Origin: an uncultured Lachnospiraceae bacterium
Lineage (GTDB): Bacteria; Bacillota; Clostridia; Lachnospirales; Lachnospiraceae
Length of the DNA stretch: 13,248 nt
Reading direction: 5' to 3'
Assembly (NCBI GenBank): GCA_945834545.1
Contig: CAMAHO010000045.1
Location: 1-13,248 of the forward strand
The notes under the pieces are model-generated. The model saw nothing but the letters and a program-made list of their open reading frames with translations, ran no database searches and had not been told where the DNA came from. Positions 6,720 to 12,702 of the stretch are shown here, piece after piece; position 1 is the stretch's first letter; each line of letters opens with the position of its first letter. The translations under genes and the position numbers were made by a program.

Positions 6720-7217
6720 TTATAAAATGGTTACATTCTTTGTTCCTCTGCCCAGTCCGGCAATTCCGGTTCTGGCAAGCTCAAGAATCTCAAAACCACA
6801 CAATAGATTCAAGAAAGCATCTATTTTACTCTGATTCCCGGTGAGCTCAATAATTAAGCTGTCAGCAGAAACATCAATGATTTTTGCCCTGAAAATACCT
6901 GCTGTCTCAACAATGCTCTGTCTCTGGGTCAAATCAGCTTTCACCTTAATCAGAGCCAATTCGCGATAGACACTTTCATCAGGCTTTAATTCCTTTACAT
7001 CTCTTACATCCACAAGCTTTGCAACCTGCTTTTCAATTTGTTCCAATATCTCATCATCACCACTGGCTACAATCGTAATTCTACTGTATCTGGGGTCAGC
7101 TGTAACGCCTGCCGTAATACTCTCAATATTGTAGCCTCTGCGGGAAAACAAGCCTGAAATTCGGCTTAATACACCTGAGGTATTATCCGCCAACAATTGA
7201 TAAACTCTTCTTTGCAT
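6720..7217 (-). CDS. ilvN: Acetolactate synthase small (regulatory) subunit, copy 1
   Basis: A 165-residue regulatory subunit that activates the AHAS catalytic subunit and confers feedback inhibition by branched-chain amino acids. The N-terminal ACT domain covers about residues 3-75 (YQLLADNTSGVLSRI, GLFSRRGYNIESI, SRITIVASGD), and the C-terminal ACT-like domain about 85-160, with YRELALIKVK and LELARTGIAGLGRG. The length is typical for bacterial IlvN/IlvH. It is preceded by its own near-consensus promoter (7250-7278), with AAAGG 8 nt before the ATG. The protein is homologous along its length to the adjacent second small subunit but is clearly diverged. It is the more canonical of the two: the first ACT loop keeps the typical GLFSRRGYNIESI. 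Confidence 0.95.
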   Translation of the reverse strand: MQRRVYQLLADNTSGVLSRISGLFSRRGYNIESITAGVTADPRYSRITIVASGDDEILEQIEKQVAKLVDVRDVKELKPDESVYRELALIKVKADLTQRQSIVETAGIFRAKIIDVSADSLIIELTGNQSKIDAFLNLLCGFEILELARTGIAGLGRGTKNVTIL

Positions 7218-7249
7218 TGTAAAAACCTTTCTAAAATCTCTAATATCAT

Positions 7250-7278
7250 ACTATAACAATTCCTTTTGAAACTGTCAA
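7250..7278 (-). promoter_or_regulatory. ilvN: Near-consensus sigma-A promoter for ilvN-ilvC (TTGACA-N17-TATAGT)
   Basis: On the minus strand a perfect -35 TTGACA (7273-7278), a 17-nt spacer and TATAGT (7250-7255), with an additional TG one base before the -10. Predicted start near 7243, giving a leader of about 25 nt before ilvN. It is the best promoter by sequence in the window and lies inside the ilv cluster. Confidence 0.85.
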
Positions 7279-7284
7279 GGGTTG

Positions 7285-7794
7285 CTATTGGTTTGATTGC
7301 TTATCGTCATTTTCGATACATTTGGACAAGGCTAAGGTACCGGTTCGCGCCACCTCAACGATGCTGACTGTTTTTAACATATCCAGCATAAGCCTGATAC
7401 GCTCCGGAGAATCGCAAATCTGAATCATCATAAAATGCTTTGACATATCCACAATATCAGCCTTCATGATATCACACAGTTCCATGATATCCCTTCGGTT
7501 GGTTTTATTGTATTTCACCTTAATCAGCATAAGCTCTCTGGAAATACATTGTATCTCATCATAGGTTTTCACCTTGATAACATCCAACTTCTTATTCAAC
7601 TGTTTTTCAATCTGTTCAATCGTCCTCTGATCTCCGGAGCTGACAATTGTCATACAAGAAACCTGACTATCATCAGTTTCGCCCACTGCAAGACTGTCAA
7701 TATTATAACAGCGTCTGGAAAACAAGCCAGCCACCTTACACAAGACTCCGGAGCGATTTTCCACCAAAACCGAATAGATTCTTTTCTTCATCAT
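7285..7794 (-). CDS. ilvN: Acetolactate synthase small (regulatory) subunit, copy 2
   Basis: A 169-residue AHAS small-subunit homologue placed between ilvB and the first-described small subunit. The ACT domain is at about 4-78 (YSVLVENRSGVLCKVAGLFSRR, then CYNIDSLAVGET, MTIVSSGD). The second domain has SRELMLIKVKY and ends EVARTGTLAL, followed by a polar tail (ENDDKQSNQ). The usual glycine of SRRGYNI is Cys here, and the C-terminal GLGRG of copy 1 is missing. The ribosome binding site GAAGGG is 5 nt from the first of two consecutive ATGs (7794 and 7791), so the exact start is ambiguous by one codon. The 10-nt gap to ilvB suggests tight coupling with the catalytic subunit. It may bind a different effector or tune the enzyme to a different inhibitor; that is inference. 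Confidence 0.93.
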   Translation of the reverse strand: MMKKRIYSVLVENRSGVLCKVAGLFSRRCYNIDSLAVGETDDSQVSCMTIVSSGDQRTIEQIEKQLNKKLDVIKVKTYDEIQCISRELMLIKVKYNKTNRRDIMELCDIMKADIVDMSKHFMMIQICDSPERIRLMLDMLKTVSIVEVARTGTLALSKCIENDDKQSNQ

Positions 7795-7804
7795 TCTTTC
7801 CCTT

Positions 7805-9421
7805 CTATTTAACTAAGTCGTATGGATCTATATTGCATTCCAAAAGAACGGATTCTTCATCCTCCAGGAAAGCTTTGATGACTTGATCAGCTTGTTCCAT
7901 GGTATCTAATCTCAAATAATCCATATCATAAGCAGATACCAGTTTTTCCAAATCAGGACTTCCGGTTAAATCAACAACAGAATAGTGATCCTCATAGGTG
8001 TAATGCTGGTACTCTCTCACCATACCCAGATAATTGTTTTTTAACACGATAATCTTTGCCTGTACACCGTGTTGTCGCATAGTTGCCAATTCCATCATAG
8101 ACATTTGGAACGAACCATCCCCACAAACAGCAATGACTTGCCTGGAAGGTGCTGCGATTTTCGCCCCCATTGCAGCCGGTATGGAATATCCCATTGTTCC
8201 CATACCACCGGAGGTCAGGAATCTTCCATTTTTCACAATATGATAGGCACAGGACCAAATCTGGTTTTGTCCCACATCGGCAACATAGATACCATCCTCC
8301 TCCATTGCCTCAGACAGCTTCTCTATAAAAGCTGCCGGATCTACAAAATTGGGATTCGAATTTCGTTTAACAGCCAGCTCCTCCTTGTACTGATTCAGCT
8401 CCTGAATCCATTCTGAATAATCTGCCACAAAATCTTCTTGCAGGAAATCTGTCAAAATATGGCGTGCATCGCCCACCAACGGAATGGTTGGTCCTGCCAT
8501 TTTTCCAATTTCTGCAGGATCCACATCAATATGCACAAGAACCTTATTCTTCATGATAAGCCCCGGCTGACTTACTGCCCGGTCCGAAACACTGGCTCCT
8601 ACCATAATCAACAAATCTGACTCATTCATAGCCTTATTTGCATATGGCTTACCATTATTCCCTACCATACCATAATACATTGGATGTTTTGTTGGCATAG
8701 CACCCAGTCCCATCATGGTAGAAACAATAGGAATGCTATGCTTTTCTGCAAAGGTCTTTAATTCTGTACAAGCCTGGCTTAATATGACGCCACCTCCGGC
8801 GCAAATAATAGGCTTATGGGCTTTCTCCAGCTCTTTGATTACTTTCTTAATCTGAACCGTATTTCCTTTTACAGTCGGCTTATAGGTGCGCATATTGATT
8901 TCGGAAGGATATTCAAAATCCTCCAGCTTTGCATTCTGGATATCAATCGGGACATCAATCAGTACCGGCCCTTTTCTGCCGGTATTTGCAATATGAAAGG
9001 CTTCCTTCATAATCCTAGGTATGTCCTTTGGGTTCTTAACCAGATAACTATACTTTACAAAGCTCTCCACCGCGCCTGTAATATCCGCTTCCTGAAACAC
9101 GTCGCATCCAAGCTGCTCTGTTTTCACCTGACCGGTAATACATACTAACGGTATACTGTCAGCAAAAGCTGTTGCTATTCCCGTAATGACATTTGTAGCG
9201 CCCGGCCCTGAGGTAACAGCTACGACTCCGGGTTTGTTTGTGATTCTCGCCAATCCGCTTGCGGCGTGAGCAGCATTTTGCTCTGTACGCACCAGTATCG
9301 TTCTTATATTTGAATTCAGAATGCTATTATAAAAAGGACAGATTGCTACTCCGGGATACCCAAAGACAACCGAAACCTCCTCTGCCTCCAAGCATTTTAT
9401 GATTGCATCAGCTCCGTTCAT
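7805..9421 (-). CDS. ilvB: Acetolactate synthase large (catalytic) subunit
   Basis: A 538-residue ThDP enzyme condensing pyruvate with pyruvate or 2-ketobutyrate, the first common step of branched-chain amino acid synthesis. Visible: VVFGYPG (18-24), the catalytic glutamate Glu47 (RTEQNAAHAASGLAR), TSGPGATNVITG (70-81), GQV and FQEADI (97-114), the FAD-binding central domain (about 190-345), and the ThDP/Mg motif GDGSF (434-438) followed by KNNYLGMVREYQ (461-472). The start was set at ATG 9421 because GGAGG lies 7 nt upstream; a frame 16 codons longer has no ribosome binding site. Adjacent small subunits mark it as biosynthetic AHAS and not catabolic acetolactate synthase. Two odd points: the usual FDDRVTG segment is SVSDRAVSQ (277-285), and the conserved Trp of MVRQWQ is Tyr471. 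Slightly short for the family. Confidence 0.97.
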   Translation of the reverse strand: MNGADAIIKCLEAEEVSVVFGYPGVAICPFYNSILNSNIRTILVRTEQNAAHAASGLARITNKPGVVAVTSGPGATNVITGIATAFADSIPLVCITGQVKTEQLGCDVFQEADITGAVESFVKYSYLVKNPKDIPRIMKEAFHIANTGRKGPVLIDVPIDIQNAKLEDFEYPSEINMRTYKPTVKGNTVQIKKVIKELEKAHKPIICAGGGVILSQACTELKTFAEKHSIPIVSTMMGLGAMPTKHPMYYGMVGNNGKPYANKAMNESDLLIMVGASVSDRAVSQPGLIMKNKVLVHIDVDPAEIGKMAGPTIPLVGDARHILTDFLQEDFVADYSEWIQELNQYKEELAVKRNSNPNFVDPAAFIEKLSEAMEEDGIYVADVGQNQIWSCAYHIVKNGRFLTSGGMGTMGYSIPAAMGAKIAAPSRQVIAVCGDGSFQMSMMELATMRQHGVQAKIIVLKNNYLGMVREYQHYTYEDHYSVVDLTGSPDLEKLVSAYDMDYLRLDTMEQADQVIKAFLEDEESVLLECNIDPYDLVK

Positions 9422-9509
9422 GTTCTTCCTCCAACCAAAATCTTCCCTTAATCTTAACATAGGTTCCATCTATCGTAAAGTGTCGTTTTTAATCAAATAC
9501 AGCTTTAAA

Positions 9510-9538
9510 AGCATAACCTTCGTTGCTAATTCCTTCAA
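9510..9538 (-). promoter_or_regulatory. ilvB: Candidate sigma-A promoter for ilvB (TTGAAG-N17-TATGCT)
   Basis: On the minus strand -35 TTGAAG (9533-9538), a 17-nt spacer and -10 TATGCT (9510-9515), each matching consensus at four of six positions. The predicted start near 9503 gives a leader of about 80 nt. No T-box motif, leader peptide with branched-chain codons, or terminator hairpin is visible in this leader. Confidence 0.5.
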
Positions 9539-9577
9539 TCTATGCTAAAGTAAATATGCTAAGGAAAGGAATATATT

Positions 9578-10033
9578 ATGAAAAGACTACTGATTTGCTT
9601 ACTTACCCTTACTCTGTTATATTTCTGCGGTTGCAAAGAGGAAGAAGAAACAAAGCCAAGCATCGATACCACTTTTGAAACGGAAATGAACGAGATTTGC
9701 GAGACTATTGCTAAGCTTGATGAAGAAATGAATTCTATACAGCCAGGTACAGAACAAGCCTGCAGTGACATGCTGAATCAATTAAATACTATGGAAGACG
9801 CCTTTGAACAATTTGCATCCTTACATTACCCGGAAGATTTTTCTTACTTGAAACAGTATGCTGATGAAGCGCATGATTATATGACGGAAGCTGTAAGCGT
9901 GTATAGAGAGATCTATTCCCAAACAGAGTACGATTCCGAAAAGGACGAATATGCGATAGAAAATTACAGACGTGCCTTTAAACGAATGCAGGCCATTCTC
10001 GCAGTCCTTCGAGGTGAAGATCCAAACAAATAG
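9578..10033 (+). CDS. Small putative lipoprotein, function unknown
   Basis: A 151-residue protein with a type II signal peptide: MKR, a hydrophobic core (LLICLLTLTLLYF), and a lipobox-like FCGC with the modified Cys at position 19. The mature part is highly acidic, starting with CKEEEETKP, and is predicted to be largely helical and coiled-coil-like (TEMNEICETIAKLDEEMNSI; EQFASLHYPEDF; YRRAFKRMQAILAVL). I do not recognise a family. It would be anchored on the outer face of the cytoplasmic membrane. Start ATG at 9578 has AAGGAAAGG about 8 nt upstream. It is transcribed away from ilvB from the 156-bp divergent gap, where no convincing plus-strand promoter is visible (best guess TTGCTA-N17-TAAAGT, weak). 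A strong terminator follows the stop codon. Confidence 0.8.
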   Translation: MKRLLICLLTLTLLYFCGCKEEEETKPSIDTTFETEMNEICETIAKLDEEMNSIQPGTEQACSDMLNQLNTMEDAFEQFASLHYPEDFSYLKQYADEAHDYMTEAVSVYREIYSQTEYDSEKDEYAIENYRRAFKRMQAILAVLRGEDPNK

Positions 10034-10035
10034 AT

Positions 10036-10073
10036 AAGAGGCAAGTGGGGACTATCCTCACTTGCCTCTTTTG
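10036..10073. terminator. Intrinsic terminator between the convergent lipoprotein and DUF4870-like genes
   Basis: AAGAGGCAAGTG pairs perfectly with CACTTGCCTCTT (12 bp) and GGG/CCT extends the stem to 15 pairs with one wobble, leaving a 5-nt loop. On the plus strand it ends in TTTTGT, 2 nt after the lipoprotein stop codon; on the minus strand the following bases are only moderately T-rich. It can serve both convergent genes. Confidence 0.85.
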
Positions 10074-10077
10074 TAGA

Positions 10078-10398
10078 TTATTTTAAAATTCTGATGCCGC
10101 CAATGATAGGCAGTTCCTTATCTACATCATTCAACGCATTAATGATGCCCATAATAACCAGAATCAACGGAACAAGATTCAAAACCTCTAACAGCTTAAA
10201 AATAAAGCCGATTAACGGAATAGCGCCAAGTACTCCGATTACAATTCCCAGAACAGCGTTAAACAGGATTGTAAATATGCCAAGTACAAGTGCCTGATTC
10301 ATATGAAATTTCGCTTCTTCCTTTTTCCCAAGAATATAAGCTACAATCCAACCGATGATTGTCAAATAAGAAATAACACCTGTTATTCTTTTGTCCAT
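10078..10398 (-). CDS. DUF4870 / Tic20-like small membrane protein
   Basis: A 106-residue protein with four hydrophobic segments (about 5-24, 35-53, 55-78, 76-90) and a short polar N-terminus. SYLTIIGWIVAYIL, then KKEEAKFHMNQALVLGIF, matches the DUF4870/Tic20-like pattern of a first membrane helix, a charged turn and an FHxxQ motif (residues 31-35). The molecular function of this family is not established in bacteria. The AGGAGAGG ribosome binding site lies 4 nt before ATG 10398. The upstream promoter TTGCAA-N17-TATAAT (10437-10465) is strong by sequence, so the gene is probably monocistronic and well expressed. It ends at the shared terminator with the convergent lipoprotein gene. Confidence 0.8.
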   Translation of the reverse strand: MDKRITGVISYLTIIGWIVAYILGKKEEAKFHMNQALVLGIFTILFNAVLGIVIGVLGAIPLIGFIFKLLEVLNLVPLILVIMGIINALNDVDKELPIIGGIRILK

Positions 10399-10436
10399 CT
10401 TTCCTCTCCTTTTCTTATGTAAGTTGTATACCCTGC

Positions 10437-10465
10437 ATTATACTCTCCTCTATTTTAAATTGCAA
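10437..10465 (-). promoter_or_regulatory. Strong candidate sigma-A promoter for the DUF4870-like gene
   Basis: On the minus strand TTGCAA (10460-10465), 17 nt, then a perfect TATAAT (10437-10442). Predicted start near 10430, about 30 nt before the start codon. Confidence 0.75.
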
Positions 10466-10550
10466 CTACCATATCGGTATCAGATGGGAATTGTAGCCGT
10501 ATACAAAGTTATATCACACCAAAGAATAAATCTGCAAAAAATAGGAAAAA

Positions 10551-10595
10551 CTATAGTTGAGAATAGGAACCTTGGGATTCTCAATCAAGCTATAG
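10551..10595 (+). other. Hairpin with CTATAG ends just upstream of the DUF378 gene
   Basis: TTGAGAAT (10557-10564) pairs with ATTCTCAA (10577-10584) around a 12-nt loop. CTATAG (10551-10556 and 10590-10595) flanks it on both sides and can extend the stem with a 5-nt bulge. It ends 5 nt before the AGAGG ribosome binding site of the DUF378 gene and has no U-run. Confidence 0.5.
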
Positions 10596-10609
10596 AAAAG
10601 AGGTTTATT

Positions 10610-10822
10610 ATGGGAAGTAAAATTCTGGATTGCACAGCATTAACAATTACCATTATCGGTGCTGTAAACTGGGGATTGATTGGTCTGTTCAAGTTTGATT
10701 TGGTAGCATTTTTATTTGGAGATATGACACTTTTATCCCGAATTGTTTACACACTGGTTGGCCTCTGTGGTTTATATATGATTCGCTATTATATGTATCT
10801 CACAGACGAAAAAGAAGCCTAA
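10610..10822 (+). CDS. DUF378 small membrane protein
   Basis: A 70-residue protein with two membrane helices: about 7-26 (CTALTITIIGAVNWGLIGLF) and about 43-62 (IVYTLVGLCGLYMI). The GAVNWGLIG motif with the following FDLVAFLFG is the hallmark of DUF378, whose role is unknown. Start ATG at 10610 was chosen because AGAAAAGAGG lies 6 nt upstream; the frame is open further upstream, but that part has no family similarity and includes the hairpin. Its stop codon overlaps the rsfS stop by 4 bp on the opposite strand, inside a shared hairpin. I see no convincing plus-strand promoter in the 211-bp gap upstream. Confidence 0.88.
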   Translation: MGSKILDCTALTITIIGAVNWGLIGLFKFDLVAFLFGDMTLLSRIVYTLVGLCGLYMIRYYMYLTDEKEA

Positions 10823-10836
10823 AAGGCTTCTTTTTC
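10808..10836. terminator. Bidirectional terminator formed by the overlapping 3' ends of DUF378 and rsfS
   Basis: GAAAAAGAAGCCT and AGGCTTCTTTTTC are perfect 13-bp complements around an AAA loop. The stem arms end in A and T runs, giving a U-run on both strands. Its sequence also encodes the last residues of both proteins: DEKEA on the plus strand and EKEAF on the minus strand. Confidence 0.85.
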
Positions 10837-11160
10837 TATTTGCTTTCCGTCAGCCCATACCCTTTCCAGGTCATATAGGAAACGGTTTTCTTTATCAAAA
10901 ACATGAACAATCAAATCACCAAAGTCCATCAGAACCCAGTTTGCAGTTTCATACCCTTCCTTCTGTTTCAGTTCACATCCTGCTTTATATAAGACTTCCT
11001 CCACATTATCGCACAAAGCTTGTATCTGACTCTTGTTGCTGCCTCCTGCAATTATGAAATAATCAGCTATGGTGCTAATCTCACTGATATCAATTATTCG
11101 TATATCTTCGGCCTTTTTATCTTCTAAGGCATGTATTACCAGTTTCACTAATTTCTTCAA
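10819..11160 (-). CDS. rsfS: Ribosome silencing factor RsfS (TTG start)
   Basis: A 113-residue RsfS/Iojap protein. It binds ribosomal protein uL14 on the 50S subunit and blocks subunit joining when nutrients are scarce. Visible: ADYFIIAGGSNKSQIQAL (about 32-49), EGYETANWVLMDFGDLIVHVFDKE (about 68-91, with the conserved W and D/G-D-V-I-VH core), and FLYDLERVWAD (93-103). The normal length is about 105-120. The start is a TTG at 11160 with GGAGG 8 nt upstream; TTGA forms a 4-bp overlap with the yqeK stop codon, pointing to coupled translation. The rsfS 3' end lies in a terminator shared with the convergent DUF378 gene, so this is the end of the obgE-rsfS operon. Confidence 0.96.
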   Translation of the reverse strand: MKKLVKLVIHALEDKKAEDIRIIDISEISTIADYFIIAGGSNKSQIQALCDNVEEVLYKAGCELKQKEGYETANWVLMDFGDLIVHVFDKENRFLYDLERVWADGKQIEKEAF

Positions 11161-11759
11161 TTACTTTTCCTCCGTCTTTTTTCTTTTCCTAAACTCTGAT
11201 AAAAATGATAGGTTTGTTCTGTGGTTCTATCAATCTTTTTATCCGATTTTTTCAAGTAAGAAAGTGTTTCCCTTAGTATTATGCATAATGCTTCATCTAT
11301 ATCCAGGAAAGCAATTCTTCTGATTTCATCCAGATGCACAGCTGTCTTTCTCTGGGGTTCAATATAGTCAGCAATGAATACAATCTTTTCCAACAAACTC
11401 ATATCTGGTCTTCCGGTAGTGTGATATCGAATTGCATTTAGTATATTTTCATCCTTAACCCCATATTTCTCACGTGCAAGAAACGCTCCCAGTTTTCCGT
11501 GCAACAAATAGGGACTTTGCCTCTCAGAATCAGATATATCAATACTGTGTTTTTCACACATAGATACGATCTTTGTATCCGTCAAGCATTTCGCACAATC
11601 ATGTAAAATTCCGGCGACCTGTGCATTTTCTATTATTTCGCCATATCTCATTGCCAGCGCAGCTGCTGTGTAGGAAACTCCAAGGGTATGCTGAAAGCGT
11701 TTTTTGTCCTGGCATTTCTTCATGTCTTTCATCAGTTTTTTGATGTCATATTCACTCAT
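11157..11759 (-). CDS. yqeK: YqeK, HD-domain Ap4A hydrolase
   Basis: A 200-residue HD-superfamily phosphohydrolase. Characterised YqeK proteins cleave diadenosine tetraphosphate symmetrically into two ADP using a two-metal centre. Visible metal ligands: His24 (RFQHTLGV), His53-Asp54 (GILHDCAK), His87 (LLHGKLGA), His113 (RYHTTG) and Asp131 (IADYIEP). EKIVFIADYIEPQRK is the family signature. The start was set at ATG 11759 with AAAGG 10 nt upstream, overlapping the nadD stop by 8 bp; a GTG 19 codons earlier lacks both ribosome binding site and family similarity. It overlaps rsfS by 4 bp at its 3' end. The C-terminal basic tail (GKEKRRRKSN) is variable in the family. Confidence 0.95.
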   Translation of the reverse strand: MSEYDIKKLMKDMKKCQDKKRFQHTLGVSYTAAALAMRYGEIIENAQVAGILHDCAKCLTDTKIVSMCEKHSIDISDSERQSPYLLHGKLGAFLAREKYGVKDENILNAIRYHTTGRPDMSLLEKIVFIADYIEPQRKTAVHLDEIRRIAFLDIDEALCIILRETLSYLKKSDKKIDRTTEQTYHFYQSLGKEKRRRKSN

Positions 11760-12363
11760 GGCAATACAACCTTTCGTCACATAGTAATGCTGCAACACTT
11801 TGCGGTACCAGCCCACTAATATCCTGTTTCTTTTTACACAATACGCGCACTATGGAAGAAGATATATTGGGCAAATTACATTCTAAAAGTTTCATATTCC
11901 CTCCATATTTCCCCGAAAGATATTGTAGCTTTTGTTCTTCTTCAATAGAATTGCAGCCTGCTCTATGAAGAAAGCACAACTGCAAATTCTTAAGCAAAAA
12001 ACCGCTTTGATACCAGTTCTCTATGGTGTTTAAGCAATCCGAGCCATAGAGAAACGTAAAACTATCCTTTGGATAAAGCTTCGTAAGCTCCCTATAAGTG
12101 TCATAGGTGTAGCTGATGCCTCCCCTGTCAAGTTCTATGGTGGATAGTTTCATTTGGCTATCAGCAACCTCCTGCAAAGCAGCCTCGATTAGTCTCTTTC
12201 GAAGTTCTCCGGACAAATATCCGCTGCCCTTTTTCATACCGCTTTCAGATACCGGCACAAACCATATCTCCTCTAAATCAAGAGCTCTCAAGGCTTGCTT
12301 TGCCGCTTCCAAATGGCCATTATGCACCGGATTAAAGGAACCACCAAACACACCGATTTTCAT
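11752..12363 (-). CDS. nadD: Nicotinate-nucleotide adenylyltransferase
   Basis: A 203-residue nucleotidyltransferase joining nicotinate mononucleotide and ATP to deamido-NAD in NAD synthesis. Visible: the phosphate-binding GGSFNPVHNGHLE (7-19) with the HxGH motif (14-17), ELDRGGISYTYDT (77-89), LYGSDCLNTIENWY (105-118), and the C-terminal NISSSIVR (166-173), matching the (T/S)xxS-xR pattern. The usual ISST is ISSS here. The start ATG 12363 follows AAGGGTG. The gene is 17 nt after yhbY and overlaps yqeK by 8 bp. The order yhbY-nadD-yqeK-rsfS is the standard Firmicutes arrangement. Confidence 0.97.
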   Translation of the reverse strand: MKIGVFGGSFNPVHNGHLEAAKQALRALDLEEIWFVPVSESGMKKGSGYLSGELRKRLIEAALQEVADSQMKLSTIELDRGGISYTYDTYRELTKLYPKDSFTFLYGSDCLNTIENWYQSGFLLKNLQLCFLHRAGCNSIEEEQKLQYLSGKYGGNMKLLECNLPNISSSIVRVLCKKKQDISGLVPQSVAALLCDERLYCHE

Positions 12364-12380
12364 ACATTTTCACCCTTATA

Positions 12381-12671
12381 TTAATCTGGCAAAACGATCT
12401 TCGGATTGTCCTTATCCGGTTTATAAAGAATAAACTTCTTGCCAATCACCTTTACCAACTGGGAATGCGTTCTTTCAGCAACTATCTGCGCAATCTCTCT
12501 TGGATCATCAAAGCAGTTTTTTAGAACCGCTACTTTAATCAATTCTTTATTGTTAAAGGTTTCTAAAATAGCCTCTGTTACCTCCGGTGTCAAGCTGCTT
12601 TTTCCAATTTGGAAAATAGGACTTAGGTTGCTGGCTAAGCTAATTAAATATGCTCTTTGTTTACTTGTCAT
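12381..12671 (-). CDS. yhbY: YhbY, CRM-domain RNA-binding ribosome assembly factor
   Basis: A 96-residue single CRS1-YhbY (CRM) domain protein associated with pre-50S particles. Visible: TSKQRAYLISLASNLSPIFQIGK (2-24), LIKVAVLKN (about 44-52), and QLVKVIGKKFILYKPDKD (about 71-88). The length is normal. The GxxG loop usually placed after the second strand (GSNGLT in E. coli YhbY) reads GKSSLT here (23-28), so the second glycine is Ser; RNA binding may be altered. The start ATG 12671 has GGAGAG 5 nt upstream. The palindromic element copy 2 lies between this gene and obgE, so cotranscription with obgE requires passage through a very long hairpin. Confidence 0.95.
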   Translation of the reverse strand: MTSKQRAYLISLASNLSPIFQIGKSSLTPEVTEAILETFNNKELIKVAVLKNCFDDPREIAQIVAERTHSQLVKVIGKKFILYKPDKDNPKIVLPD

Positions 12672-12694
12672 CTTTTCTCTCCAAATACATCATT

Positions 12695-12702
12695 TTTACT
12701 TA
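12695..12702. repeat. Left 8-bp direct repeat TTTACTTA (possible target-site duplication)
   Basis: TTTACTTA directly precedes the palindromic element and is repeated exactly at 12884-12891 on its other side. This fits a target-site duplication, though an 8-bp AT-rich match could be chance. Confidence 0.5.

Noticed and set aside
9422..9469. Longer ilvB start at 9469 adding 16 residues
   Set aside because: No ribosome binding site before 9469, whereas GGAGG is well placed before ATG 9421, and the family N-terminus begins at the shorter start.
9422..9577. T-box riboswitch or attenuator upstream of ilvB
   Set aside because: The 156-bp divergent gap has no T-box consensus, specifier-loop-like structure or terminator on the minus strand.
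11760..11816. Longer yqeK start at a GTG (11816)
   Set aside because: No ribosome binding site, the extension overlaps nadD deeply and has no family-like sequence; ATG 11759 has AAAGG upstream.
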